In this document: piece by piece, positions 27,774 through 36,479 of the stretch
Layout of the letters: each line of letters starts with the position of its first letter
Numbering within the stretch: the first letter of the stretch is position 1
Assembly (NCBI GenBank): GCA_963720695.1
Contig: CAVRGG010000007.1
Location: 186,001-250,000 of the forward strand
Source of the DNA: UBA668 sp963720695
GTDB lineage: Bacteria; Actinomycetota; Acidimicrobiia; Acidimicrobiales; Ilumatobacteraceae
DNA length: 64,000 nt
Direction: 5' to 3'
The notes under the pieces: model-generated
Databases searched by the model: none
What the model was told of the DNA's origin: nothing
What the model saw: only the letters and a program-made list of their open reading frames with translations
Position numbers and translations under genes: made by a program

Positions 27774-28190
27774 ATGAGCCGTCAACGGGTCCAACGCGTC
27801 TGTCTCGCCCTCATCGCTGCCTTCATGCTGCCGGCCGCATTGCAGGCGGCGTTCTGGCCGCAGTCGTTCTTCGACGACTTCCCCATGGGGCGCAGCTGGA
27901 TCGCGCACCAGGGCGACGCGTACAACGAGCACCTCGTGCGCGACGTCGGAGCGCTGTTCCTGGCGATGGTCATCGTGACCGCGTGGGCCGTGTGGCGCCG
28001 CGGGCCGTACCAACCGATCGCCGTCGCCTGGTTGGCGCAGGGCGCGCTCCACCTCGTCTACCACGCCGGGCACCTCGACGGCTATGAGGGCATCGACAAG
28101 ATCGCGCTGGTTGGCTCGCTCGTCGCCGTGCCTGCGCTGGCGATCGTGACCTTGTGGGCCGGGTGGCCGTCGCCGGCGCGGAAACGATGA
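27774..28190 (+). CDS. Four-helix membrane protein, DUF4345-like
   Basis: A 138-aa protein with four hydrophobic segments (LALIAAFMLPAALQAAFW, VGALFLAMVIVTAWAVW, IAVAWLAQGALHLVYHAGHL, IALVGSLVAVPALAIVTLW). The conserved-looking HLVYH and the AFWPQSFFDDFP loop recall small DUF4345-like membrane proteins. The function is unknown. ATG 27774 was preferred over the GTG at 27753 because it removes a short charged tail. The next gene on the strand starts 41 bp later. Confidence 0.65.
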   Translation: MSRQRVQRVCLALIAAFMLPAALQAAFWPQSFFDDFPMGRSWIAHQGDAYNEHLVRDVGALFLAMVIVTAWAVWRRGPYQPIAVAWLAQGALHLVYHAGHLDGYEGIDKIALVGSLVAVPALAIVTLWAGWPSPARKR

Positions 28191-28230
28191 ACGCCACCCG
28201 GTCATGCGGAGTTGATCCGTCCGTAAGGAG

Positions 28231-28851
28231 ATGACGAACATCGATCCCACCGCCACCAGCCGCGCGTTCCGCGCTGCCCACATCGTTCGCGACTGGTGGC
28301 CCGCACCGGCGTTCATCGCCGGAGCACTACTCGCACAACAGTTGCTGCTCAGTTCGCGCTACGAGGTCGGCGGTCACGCCGCCGAACACCTCGCCGGTGC
28401 GACCGCACCGTTCATGGCAGCCGCGATCGTCTTCATCCTGTTCTGGGCGACACCCCGGGCTCGCCGTCAGATCGATCTGCTCGTGACGGCCGGTCTGTGG
28501 TTCGCAACGACGATGATGGTGATGGTCGGCAACCTGCGCGTCGTCGACGACCTCGTTGCCGCGGGGTACTCGCGCACGCCGACCGGTTCCGTTCCCGACA
28601 TTGCCGATCACTCCCTCGCCAACTCCTCGGTCTGGTACGCAGAGGTGGCTGCGTTGGTTCTCGTCGCCGCGTGGCGTCGGCGTCGACACATCGGTACCCG
28701 GGCGACGATCGGCGCAGTCGTCGTCACCGTGATCATCCCACCGTGGATCATCCCAGGTGCCGGAGTCATCGTCCTCGCGATCGTTCGCATCGTGAAGCGA
28801 GGCCGTGCTGTCGAGCCGGTGCCACTCACCGGCGACCGCGCTGCGGTGTAG
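28231..28851 (+). CDS. Membrane protein of unknown function
   Basis: A 206-aa protein with about five hydrophobic helices (AFIAGALLAQQLLLS, FMAAAIVFILFW, LLVTAGLWFATTMMVMVG, VWYAEVAALVLVAAW, IGAVVVTVIIPPWIIPGAGVIVLAI). It ends in a charged tail. The AAGGAG ribosome site abuts the ATG with no spacing, which is odd; no better start is available downstream. It probably forms a pair with the preceding small membrane gene. Confidence 0.62.
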   Translation: MTNIDPTATSRAFRAAHIVRDWWPAPAFIAGALLAQQLLLSSRYEVGGHAAEHLAGATAPFMAAAIVFILFWATPRARRQIDLLVTAGLWFATTMMVMVGNLRVVDDLVAAGYSRTPTGSVPDIADHSLANSSVWYAEVAALVLVAAWRRRRHIGTRATIGAVVVTVIIPPWIIPGAGVIVLAIVRIVKRGRAVEPVPLTGDRAAV

Positions 28852-29504
28852 TCGCCAAGATCGAGGACCAGTCGTTCCGCAGGGCGAAGTGTCACCAGCG
28901 CTCCGCTACATTTCGGTCCGCTTTCATGTGGCCGGGGCCGATCAGCTCAGGTGGTGGACCACTCGCGGAAGTCCGTCTGCTCGCCGAGGATGGAGGCGAT
29001 GCGCTGGTTGCCGATGTGTCTGGCGGTTTCGGCGAGCGGCACCCCGTCTGGTGGTGTGATTCGGCGCGTCGCGGAGTCGGCCGCCATTTCGCGGCCGTGT
29101 GCACGGTCACGTAGCGATCGAGGCGGACCGCCACGGGGCATCACGACCCACGACTGACGCGGCGTGCCTGCCCTCACGCGACGCCGGGACATCAGGGGCG
29201 TGCCCTCATCGCCACCCTGAGATCGGTTCGCGCCGCGTACAGCCACCCTGAGGTGGGCGTGATCGCAGCGCCCGGTGCGGGGTTCGAGGCGTCCGTGAGA
29301 AGCGCGAGTCGCGCGTCTGTGAAGGCCGTGACAAGGCGCCCGGTCGTGCGTTGATGCTGGTCAGGGGCGTGATGAGCCGCCCCGACAGTCGATCCGGGTC
29401 GCGCCCGGATGTGGACGCAACGGCGGTCGGCGCACCGTCGAGTGACGACGAGCCCACGTGGATCGGCACCGATCCAGGCTCCCTCACCCGACAGGAACCA
29501 CCCC
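28852..29504. other. Gene-poor stretch with a possible ankyrin-like remnant
   Basis: About 650 bp without a convincing gene. A minus-strand frame at 28947-29246 ends with DGVPLAETARHIGNQRIASILGE, which has the spacing of a terminal ankyrin repeat, but the rest of that frame is not recognisable. It may be the tail of a decayed ankyrin protein. No repeats or clear terminator were seen. Confidence 0.3.
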
Positions 29505-31796
29505 ATGTTGCGCCACGCTGTTCGACCGACGTCTCGCCTCGTGTCGCTGTTCGCTGTGGCAGTGGTGGTCGGTCTCGTCGCCGCGGGGTGCGCCCGCCCG
29601 CCGCGCACCGTTGCGCGCCATGGGGGGTCACCGGCACCGGCGGCAGCGGATGGATCCGCGGGAATGGCGATGACCGCAATCGCCCCCTGTCGCGCGTTCT
29701 CGGGTTCCCTGCCCGACAGGGGATCGACGGACGTGGTCGTCGCCGGTCGCTGTGGGGTCCCCAGCGACGCCACCGCGATCGCGGCCGTCATCGCCGTGCG
29801 CGACACGGCGGGTCCCGGCTGGGGGCGGGTCTTTCCGCCGACCGACGCGGCGCCGGTGGTCTCCAACCTCAACTACGCCCAGGGTGACGCGATCGCGAAC
29901 GGCGTGATCGTCGGTCTGGGCCACGGCAGCCTGAGGCTGGAGACGTGGCGCGCCGGTACCTACACGCTGGACATCACGGCCTACTTCCGCCCCGCTGCGG
30001 CCGCCACCGCCGGACGGTTCGTCGCGATGACGGCGGTGCGTGCCATGGACACGCGTGATGCGGGCACCGGCGCACTCCCTCCCGGGGCCGTCGTGTCGGT
30101 CCCCCTCCCGAGCGGCGTGCCGGCCGACGCAGTGGCGGTGGCGGCCAACATCACGATCACCGGCGCGGGCGGCTCGGGCTCGCTCACCGCCTGGGCCGCA
30201 GGGACGTCGAAGCCGTCGACGACCACGCTGCTCACCACGACACCGGGGCAGACGCGGGCGGTGTCGTCCGTGGTCGGTGTGTCCGCCGATGGCCTCCAGG
30301 TGCAGATGTCGATGGGTGGCAGCGTCGTCGTGGACGTCACGGGCTACTTCACCGGGCCTTCCGGCGCGACGTCTGCCGAGGGTCTGTACGTCCCGATCGC
30401 GCCCGCCCGTGTGCACGACTCCCGCGACGACATGGGTTTCGTGTTCGCCCGCGGCGTTCGTCCTGTCGCCTCGCCGCTGTTCGCCGGTCAGGCGCAGGTG
30501 CTCAACGTCACGATCGTGCGCTCGGCCCGTGCCGGCTTCGTCACGGTGTATCCGGCGAACACGGACCGCCCGCTCGTGTCGACGGTGAACACCTGGGCGG
30601 CCGGGCTCACCGTTGCGAACATGTCGATCGCCCCGACGTCGGCAGCGGGGTTGTGGATCTACGACCACCCCGGCTCGCACCTCGTGGTCGACGTGACGGG
30701 CTACTTCACCGGTGATCCGGTCAGCGCGGCCGCGCCCGATCCCACGCATGGCGGGCCGACGGCGAGCCCCTTCGACCGGCCGCCGGCAGCGGACGCAGGG
30801 TCGTTCTGCGCAGCCGGGCTCGATGCGGCGTCGCTCGACGCGTTCTTCTCGACCGCGCACGGCTGGTGGTACGGGGCGGACTACCAGCGGCCACTCCCGC
30901 TGCCCGACGGTCGAGTGCTGTGGCTCTTCCAGGACGTCGCCGTGTCGACACCGTCGGCAGGCATCGCGATCGTGCACAACATGGCGCTCGTGCAATCGGG
31001 TCGATGCTTCACCCCGCTCGGCAACGGCCTCGGTACGAACATGCCGTCCTCGTGGCTCCTGAGCGAACTGACGACCAACATGCACCGCTGGTTCTGGCCG
31101 CTCGGCGGAGAGGTCGATCCGAACGGCGTGACGTTCCATCTGCTGATGGCCGAGATGCGCGAGGACTCGAATCTCTATCTCAGTCACACGCATCCGGTGG
31201 CCACGTACCTCGTCGATCTTCGAGCCGACGACCTGAGCGTGAGCGGCTACCGCCCGGCCCCTGATTCGTCGGCCGCACTGTACGGGTGGTCGGTCACCTC
31301 CGACGCCACCTGGTCGTACCTGTACGGCTACTGCGAGCAGCAGTTCCCGCCCGACGCATGCCAGGAGTTCGTCCGAGTGGCGCGGGTCCCACGGGGCCGC
31401 TTGGACCTCAGCCCCGAGTACTGGAACGGGGCGGAGTGGGTGGCCGATCCCGGCGCCGCGCAGCCCGTCGTGTCGCGGTACGTCACCGGCGACGCGATCA
31501 ATCCGGCACTGGTGACGTTCGACGGGACCCGGTTCCTCCTGATCGAGAAGCAGGGCGACTGGTTCGGCTCCACCGTGCTCCTCATGTCGTCCCCCGCTCC
31601 GACCGGCCCGTGGACACTCTCGATCGAGATGGCCGCCCCCGCCAGATGCAACGCCATCTGCAACACGTACTTCGCGTCGCTGGTGCCCTGGGCCGATGAA
31701 AGCGGTGCGCTCATCTGGACGCTCTCCAACAATCGCTGGGACGGCGTCGTCTCCCCGATCTACCGCCCGACCGTCCACACCGTTCCCCGACCGTGA
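29505..31796 (+). CDS. Lipoprotein with beta modules and a DUF4185-like C-terminal domain
   Basis: A 763-aa exported protein. The N-terminus is a lipoprotein signal: hydrophobic VSLFAVAVVVGLVAAGC with lipobox VAAGC (Cys29). Three incomplete copies of the (R/A)xxD(T/S)R ... VVDVTGYF module follow (endings at TAYFRP, TGYFTGPS, TGYFTGDP). These are Cys-less relatives of the modules in the protein at 1273-4864. The C-terminal half (from about residue 430: WWYGADYQRPLPLPDGRVLWLFQDV ... GDWFGSTVLLMSSPAPTGPW) resembles DUF4185, a propeller-like domain of secreted proteins. It is probably surface-anchored; the ligand is unknown. The start was chosen for the signal peptide, with AGGA about 10 nt upstream. 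Confidence 0.75.
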   Translation: MLRHAVRPTSRLVSLFAVAVVVGLVAAGCARPPRTVARHGGSPAPAAADGSAGMAMTAIAPCRAFSGSLPDRGSTDVVVAGRCGVPSDATAIAAVIAVRDTAGPGWGRVFPPTDAAPVVSNLNYAQGDAIANGVIVGLGHGSLRLETWRAGTYTLDITAYFRPAAAATAGRFVAMTAVRAMDTRDAGTGALPPGAVVSVPLPSGVPADAVAVAANITITGAGGSGSLTAWAAGTSKPSTTTLLTTTPGQTRAVSSVVGVSADGLQVQMSMGGSVVVDVTGYFTGPSGATSAEGLYVPIAPARVHDSRDDMGFVFARGVRPVASPLFAGQAQVLNVTIVRSARAGFVTVYPANTDRPLVSTVNTWAAGLTVANMSIAPTSAAGLWIYDHPGSHLVVDVTGYFTGDPVSAAAPDPTHGGPTASPFDRPPAADAGSFCAAGLDAASLDAFFSTAHGWWYGADYQRPLPLPDGRVLWLFQDVAVSTPSAGIAIVHNMALVQSGRCFTPLGNGLGTNMPSSWLLSELTTNMHRWFWPLGGEVDPNGVTFHLLMAEMREDSNLYLSHTHPVATYLVDLRADDLSVSGYRPAPDSSAALYGWSVTSDATWSYLYGYCEQQFPPDACQEFVRVARVPRGRLDLSPEYWNGAEWVADPGAAQPVVSRYVTGDAINPALVTFDGTRFLLIEKQGDWFGSTVLLMSSPAPTGPWTLSIEMAAPARCNAICNTYFASLVPWADESGALIWTLSNNRWDGVVSPIYRPTVHTVPRP

Positions 31797-31811
31797 GCTG
31801 GGCAACGCTCG

Positions 31812-32606
31812 TCACGTCGCGGTGAACGCCTTCTTCTTGATGTCGCCGGCGATGAACGGGGTGTCCGCGGCGAACGTGCCGTGGGCCAGCAGGTGCTCGG
31901 CACTCGCCACCAAGGCACCCTGGGCGATGTTCGCCAGCGAGCCACCCACCGAGATGCGACGAGCGCCGCGAGCTGCAAGCTTCTCGACCGTCGGCCCGCC
32001 GGGCAGCAGGAGGACGTTGACCGGAGCCCCGAGCGCGGCGACCGCGCCGACCTGCTCTGCTGACCACAGCAGCGGTGCGTACAGCACCTCCGCGCCCGCG
32101 GCGAGGTAGCTGCGCAGGCGGGCCATCGTGTCGTCGAAGTCGTCGACGCCCCGCAAGTGGTTCTCGCAACGAGCGGTCAGCACCAGACCACGCTCGGCCG
32201 CAGCAGTGGCCGCGGCGCGCACGCGCTCTGTGGCCGTGTCGATGTCGTCGATGCGGTTGGTCGCCGGGTTCCAGTCCTCGATCGACAGCCCGGCTGCGCC
32301 GGCATCGGCCAGCAGGTGCACCGTCTCGGCGATGCCGTCGACGGTCTCGGAGAAGCAGCGCTCCGAGTCCACGTTGAGCGGCAGCGAGCTCGCGGCCGAG
32401 AGCGCCGCCACGTGCGCGACCAGCTCGTCGCGGGTGACCTGCATGTCGTCACGGCCGAGCGTGGCGGCGAAGCCCGCACTGGTCGTGGCGAGCGCGGGGA
32501 AGCCGAGCGCATCGAGCAGCCGTGCGCTGCCGATGTCGAACGGGTTGGGCATCACGAAGCATCCGGACGCGTGCAGCGCGCGGAACCGATCGGTGGAGGC
32601 GGTCAT
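31812..32606 (-). CDS. Isocitrate lyase/PEP mutase family enzyme
   Basis: A 264-aa TIM-barrel protein of the isocitrate lyase/phosphoenolpyruvate mutase superfamily: FVMPNPFDIGSARLLDALGFPALATTSAG at the N-terminus, NVDSERCFS at the metal-site strand, GLSIEDWNP and ARCENHL. Members are C-C or P-C bond lyases such as 2-methylisocitrate lyase-like or phosphonopyruvate enzymes. The usual DxDxGYG metal motif reads NVDSERCF, so the exact activity is open. The start ATG follows a weak GGAG. It lies 48 bp downstream of the MocR-like regulator on the same strand. Confidence 0.85.
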   Translation of the reverse strand: MTASTDRFRALHASGCFVMPNPFDIGSARLLDALGFPALATTSAGFAATLGRDDMQVTRDELVAHVAALSAASSLPLNVDSERCFSETVDGIAETVHLLADAGAAGLSIEDWNPATNRIDDIDTATERVRAAATAAAERGLVLTARCENHLRGVDDFDDTMARLRSYLAAGAEVLYAPLLWSAEQVGAVAALGAPVNVLLLPGGPTVEKLAARGARRISVGGSLANIAQGALVASAEHLLAHGTFAADTPFIAGDIKKKAFTAT

Positions 32607-32654
32607 GGCTCCAGCCTTCCAGATCTCGACGAGGCCCGATCACGACGCCTCAGA

Positions 32655-34079
32655 TCAACGGCGTGCACCGATGGTCGAGCTGATGACATCGAGGGCGACC
32701 TCGAGTCGTTGGGAGTCGGCGAGGCCGAAGCCGATCACGAGGTCGCTCGGACCGTCGTCGAGTTGATCGTCCGCGGTCGTGGTGACGGCGATGCCCGACG
32801 CGCGCAGACGTCGGGCGAGGTCGTCGGCGTCGATGCCGACGGGTGGGGTGACCGTGGTGTGCAGGCCTGCGTGGCAGGGGGCGAACGCGGAGATCGCACC
32901 GTCGTCGGCCATGGAGGTGAGCCGCGCGACGAGGAGGTCGCGACGGTCGCGATAGACGCGGCGGGTACGTCGCAGGTGCCGCTCGAACGCGCCACTCGTG
33001 ATGAACGCAGCCAGCGCGGCCTGGGTGAGATGGGGCGGCTGCGCGTCGACGACGGTTCGGGCGTCGGCCAGGGCGGCGACGACGGCGGGTGGTGCGACGA
33101 GGAACCCGATCCGCAGCGACGGCGAGATCGTCTTGGAGAAGCTGCCGACGTACACCGTGCGCCCGGACGTGTCGAGGCGGTGCAGTGGCTCGAGTGGGCG
33201 ATCGACGTAGCGGTACTCGGTGTCGTAGTCGTCCTCGATCACGATGGCGTCGAGCTCGGCCGCACGCTCCAGCAACTCCCGGCGCCGGTCGGGCGACAGC
33301 AGCGCTCCGGTCGGAGCTTGGTGCGACGGGGTCACCACGATCACGCTCGCGTCGATCGGGATCTGGTCGACCACGATGCCGTCACGGTCGACCGGTACGG
33401 CGATGATCCGAGCGCCACGTGCTGCGAACGCCGATCGGGCGGGACGGTATCCGGGACTCTCGACCGCGACAGCCCCACCGGTGCCGACGAGCGCGTGGGC
33501 GCACAGGTCGAACGCGCCCTGGGCGCCCGCCGTGATCAGCACGTGGTCCTCGGTGGCATCCACGCCCCGCGAGCGTTTGACCCAGGCGGCGATCGTTCGT
33601 CTGAGCTCAGGGAGGCCGGCGGCGTCGCCATATCCGGGTGGCGGTCGATGCAGCGTGTTCCCGACGGCGCGTCGCCAGTCCGTGAGCGGGAACAACCCGG
33701 GGTCGGGGCGGCCGCTGCGCAGGTCGGCGACCCATCCGCCTGGCGGTGGCTCGAGGCCCGGTGCGCTGTTCGCCTCGTACCGATCGGCGTGCGCGAATGG
33801 AGCGGGCATGGGGGCCGCGGCGTAAACGGTGGCGGTCGTGGGGGCGACGAAGGTGCCGTCCCCGACTCGCCCCTGCGCGTGCCCTTCGGCAACGAGACGC
33901 GCGTACACCGAGGTGACCGTGGATCGAGCGAGGCCCAACTCCTCGGCGAGGCTCCGTGTCGTCGGGAGCCGGTCCCCGGCGGCGAGTCGACCGTCAGCGA
34001 TCGCCCCCTGGAGTTGCCGGTACAGGGCCGCAGATCGCTGCCGAGGCGGAACCCCGTGGAGGAAGAGATCCAGCGTCAT
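32655..34079 (-). CDS. MocR-type GntR/aminotransferase-fold regulator
   Basis: A 474-aa protein. The N-terminal GntR winged helix (residues about 10-80: LYRQLQGAIADGRLAAGDRLPTTRSLAEELGLARSTVTSVYARLVAEG) is joined to an aspartate-aminotransferase-like domain with the PLP lysine in SFSKTISP. Family members sense PLP or amino-acid adducts and regulate divergent genes. It faces the cupin gene at 34146 across 66 bp that hold an inverted repeat, so control of the cupin/DsbA-like pair is likely. TAGATT 9 nt before the ATG is a weak leaderless -10. Confidence 0.9.
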   Translation of the reverse strand: MTLDLFLHGVPPRQRSAALYRQLQGAIADGRLAAGDRLPTTRSLAEELGLARSTVTSVYARLVAEGHAQGRVGDGTFVAPTTATVYAAAPMPAPFAHADRYEANSAPGLEPPPGGWVADLRSGRPDPGLFPLTDWRRAVGNTLHRPPPGYGDAAGLPELRRTIAAWVKRSRGVDATEDHVLITAGAQGAFDLCAHALVGTGGAVAVESPGYRPARSAFAARGARIIAVPVDRDGIVVDQIPIDASVIVVTPSHQAPTGALLSPDRRRELLERAAELDAIVIEDDYDTEYRYVDRPLEPLHRLDTSGRTVYVGSFSKTISPSLRIGFLVAPPAVVAALADARTVVDAQPPHLTQAALAAFITSGAFERHLRRTRRVYRDRRDLLVARLTSMADDGAISAFAPCHAGLHTTVTPPVGIDADDLARRLRASGIAVTTTADDQLDDGPSDLVIGFGLADSQRLEVALDVISSTIGARR

Positions 34080-34122
34080 TGGTCCGACAATCTAGTGGCT
34101 GATTGGATCTTCTCACGGACCA
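34080..34122. promoter_or_regulatory. Candidate MocR operator in the divergent intergenic region
   Basis: TGGTCCG at 34080-34086 and CGGACCA at 34116-34122 form a perfect 7-bp inverted repeat with a 29-bp spacer. Inside it CAATC (34088-34092) and GATTG (34101-34105) form a second dyad. The left arm adjoins the regulator start codon, consistent with autoregulation. Confidence 0.4.
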
Positions 34123-34132
34123 TGAGCAAGCG

Positions 34133-34145
34133 TACCGTCGAACGT
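34133..34145 (+). promoter_or_regulatory. Leaderless -10 hexamer for the cupin gene
   Basis: TACCGT, 7-nt spacer, ATG 34146. Confidence 0.5.
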
Positions 34146-34601
34146 ATGCAGACTCCTCACCCCGTCCACACCGATCGCATGGCGTGGATCCCTTTGTCCG
34201 ACGGGCTCTCGTTCAAGCCGATCGTGTTCTTCCCCGACGATGCCGGCTACCAACTCCTCCTACGGATCGAGCCGGGCTGCGTGATCCCGAGGCACCGCCA
34301 CACCGGCGAGGTGCACGCGCTGACGCTGTCAGGCGTGCGCCGCCTCGACGGCCTGCACGACGACATCGGACCGGGCACGTACCTCCACGAGCCCGTGGGC
34401 AACGTCGACAGCTGGCGAGCCGTGGGCGACGAGCCGTGCATCGTGTTCATCGAGGCCAACGGACGCGTCGAGTACCTCGGTGACGACGACAGCGTGGTGC
34501 GCCACACCGACGCGGCGACGGCCCGCGCCGAATACCTCCGCTGGTGCAGCGACCACCACGTCGAGCCCGACGCACTCCTCGCCACGAGGACACCGGCATG
34601 A
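34146..34601 (+). CDS. Cupin-domain protein, dioxygenase-like
   Basis: A 151-aa single-domain cupin. PGCVIPRHRHTGEVHALTLSG carries the His-x-His...Glu metal ligands of cupin motif 1, and GTYLHEPVGNVDS supplies the second motif His. It resembles 2,4'-dihydroxyacetophenone dioxygenase-like/ChrR-type cupins. It is cytoplasmic, probably metal-binding. The frame continues far upstream as antisense of the regulator gene; the ATG is fixed by the -10 hexamer and the natural start MQTPHPVHTDRMAWIP. Its TGA overlaps the ATG of the next gene, so the two are co-translated. Confidence 0.82.
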   Translation: MQTPHPVHTDRMAWIPLSDGLSFKPIVFFPDDAGYQLLLRIEPGCVIPRHRHTGEVHALTLSGVRRLDGLHDDIGPGTYLHEPVGNVDSWRAVGDEPCIVFIEANGRVEYLGDDDSVVRHTDAATARAEYLRWCSDHHVEPDALLATRTPA

Positions 34602-35251
34602 CCGAGATGTCGAGCATGACGCACGCGAAGGCGACGAGTCCCTGCGTCGTGGAGGTGTTCGTCGATCCGTCCTGCCCGTTCGCCTGGATCACCGAGCAAT
34701 GGCTTGCGGAGGTCGAGCGCTCCCGACCGATCGACCTGCGGGTGCGGCTGCTGAGCCTTGCCGTGGTCAACGAGGGCCGCGACATCGACGCCTGGTACCG
34801 GGCGTTCAACGACGCCGCGTGGGCGCCGGCGCGAGTGATGGCGGCGGCCGAGTTGAAGATGGGTCCGGTGGCCGCCCGCCGCTTCTATGAGGCGTACGGT
34901 CGCCGCTTCCACGTCGATCAGCACACCGCGGACGACGCGGACCGGCTCCTCGTGGCGACGCATGCGCTGGAGCAGGCCGGGCTGCCGATGTCGATCGCCA
35001 GCGCGGCACACGACACGCAACTCGACGACGTCATGCGAAATTGGACGCGCGAGGCGCTCGACCGGGTCGGTTTGGACGTCGGCGTTCCGCTCACCGTCAT
35101 CGACGGAGTCGCCGCGTCCGGGCCTGTGCTCTCGCGCATCCCTCGTGGCGCCGAAGCGACTCGACTCTTCACCGCGATCGAGGAGCTCGCCCGACAGGAC
35201 TGCTTCGTGCGTCTCGAGCGACGACGTCTCGAGCCACTCGCAGTCGACTGA
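34598..35251 (+). CDS. DsbA-fold, Rv2466c-like mycothiol-dependent oxidoreductase
   Basis: A 217-aa thioredoxin/DsbA-fold protein. VFVDPSCPFAWITEQWL holds the active site C26PFA29, a one-cysteine version of the CxxC motif, as in many Rv2466c-family mycothiol-dependent nitroreductases/disulfide reductases. The helical insertion and GVPLTVIDGVAASGPVLSRIPRG cis-Pro region also fit. It starts at the ATGA overlap with the cupin gene. No signal peptide, so it acts in the cytoplasm, probably in peroxide or electrophile defence. Confidence 0.85.
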   Translation: MTEMSSMTHAKATSPCVVEVFVDPSCPFAWITEQWLAEVERSRPIDLRVRLLSLAVVNEGRDIDAWYRAFNDAAWAPARVMAAAELKMGPVAARRFYEAYGRRFHVDQHTADDADRLLVATHALEQAGLPMSIASAAHDTQLDDVMRNWTREALDRVGLDVGVPLTVIDGVAASGPVLSRIPRGAEATRLFTAIEELARQDCFVRLERRRLEPLAVD

Positions 35252-35309
35252 CGCGTGGTCACCCCTGCATACACTCCACGGCAGTGGACACTCCAGGACG
35301 TGAACCCAG

Positions 35310-36314
35310 GTGAGCGACGTGAGCAAGGGACCTGCCGACGAGCAGTACGCGAACATCTCGACCGGCGAGCTGCCCCAGGCCGAGCGGGTGCAGCAACTGG
35401 TCGACGAGTCGCATCGTCGCTTCCTCACGGTGACCGACGGAGAGAACTCGACGGTCTATCCGGCGCTCGAGCGTGCCGACCCCACCAGGTTCGGCGTCTG
35501 CATCGTCGGCGCGCGCGGCGTCGCCTTCGAGGCAGGCGACACGCGCGTCGAGTTCAGCATCATGAGCTCGGTGAAGCCGTTCGCCTTGGCGCTCGTGTTG
35601 GAGGCACTCGGTTCCGACGAGGTGCATGAGCGCATCGGTGTGAACGCCACGGGGATGCCGTTCAACTCGCTCGCCGCCGTCGAGCAGGGTGCTGGCGGGC
35701 GCACGAACCCGATGGTGAACTCGGGTGCGATCGCGACCGCGAGCCTCGTGCCGGGAGCGAGCGCCGACGAGAAGTGGACCAACCTGCATCGCGTGCTGTC
35801 GAGTTTCGCCGGGCGCGAACTCGCCATCGACGAAGAGGTCTATGCGTCGGCATCGGCCACCAACCACCGCAATCAGGCCATCGCCCGCCTCCTGCAGGCG
35901 TCGGATGCGATCTACTGGGATCCGGGCGAAACGGTCGATCTGTACACGCGGCAGTGCTCACTCGCGGTCACGGCTCACGACCTCGCGGTGATGGGTGCGA
36001 CGTTGGCGTTCGGCGGCGTGAACCCGGTCACCCGGGAGCGAGTCGTCGATGCCGCCACCTGTCATGACGTGCTGGCAGTCATGGTGACGGCCGGGCTGTA
36101 CGAGACCTCGGGTGACTGGCTGTATCAGGTCGGCCTCCCGGCCAAGAGCGGCATCGGGGGAGGCATCTTCACCGTGTCCCCCGGCAAGGGCGGGCTTGCC
36201 ACCTACTCGACGCCGCTCGACGAGGCCGGCAACAGCGTCCGAGGGCAGTTGGTGGCGCGCCATCTGTCGCGTCAACTCGGCCTCGATCTGTTCGTCTCCG
36301 CTCAACCGTTCTGA
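35310..36314 (+). CDS. glsA: Glutaminase A
   Basis: A 334-aa serine-dependent beta-lactamase-like glutaminase: SIMSSVKPFAL with the SxxK nucleophile/base at Ser86-Lys89, then GRTNPMVNSGAIA, NHRNQAIARLL, DLYTRQCSLAVTA and the late PAKSGIGGGI. It hydrolyses glutamine to glutamate and ammonia in the cytoplasm. The N-terminal extension of about 15 residues (MSDVSKGPADEQYANISTGELP) makes it slightly longer than the 305-310 aa usual for the family. GTG 35310 was chosen; the GTG at 35319 is also possible. No clear ribosome site. Confidence 0.95.
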   Translation: MSDVSKGPADEQYANISTGELPQAERVQQLVDESHRRFLTVTDGENSTVYPALERADPTRFGVCIVGARGVAFEAGDTRVEFSIMSSVKPFALALVLEALGSDEVHERIGVNATGMPFNSLAAVEQGAGGRTNPMVNSGAIATASLVPGASADEKWTNLHRVLSSFAGRELAIDEEVYASASATNHRNQAIARLLQASDAIYWDPGETVDLYTRQCSLAVTAHDLAVMGATLAFGGVNPVTRERVVDAATCHDVLAVMVTAGLYETSGDWLYQVGLPAKSGIGGGIFTVSPGKGGLATYSTPLDEAGNSVRGQLVARHLSRQLGLDLFVSAQPF

Positions 36315-36401
36315 CGGCCCGTCGGCCGATGCCCGGTCTCGAGGTTTCAGGCGGCACGCCCGGGGGTACGACTGCGGCGAGCGACAAGAAAGGGGGAGTT
36401 C

Positions 36402-36479
36402 ATGTTGACCATCGTGATCATCGTTCTGCTCGTACTACTGCTGACAGGCGGATACGGCTTCAGCCGTCGCCGTCGCTGA
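36402..36479 (+). CDS. 25-residue membrane microprotein
   Basis: ATG with AAAGGGGGAG 4 nt upstream, then MLTIVIIVLLVLLLTGGYGFSRRRR and TGA: a single hydrophobic helix and a positive tail. It recalls the short DUF3309-like membrane peptides. The strong ribosome site and clean helix argue that it is real. The last 20 bp overlap the end of the convergent gene at 36460. Confidence 0.62.
   Translation: MLTIVIIVLLVLLLTGGYGFSRRRR

Noticed and set aside
29409..29504. Start of the lipoprotein 32 codons upstream at 29409
   Set aside because: The extra residues are Arg/Pro-rich and would bury the signal peptide; ATG 29505 begins the signal directly.
32157..34145. Very long plus-strand frame (814 codons) ending with the cupin
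   Set aside because: The first 663 codons are antisense to the PEP-mutase-like and MocR genes; only the last 151 residues form a cupin with its own promoter.
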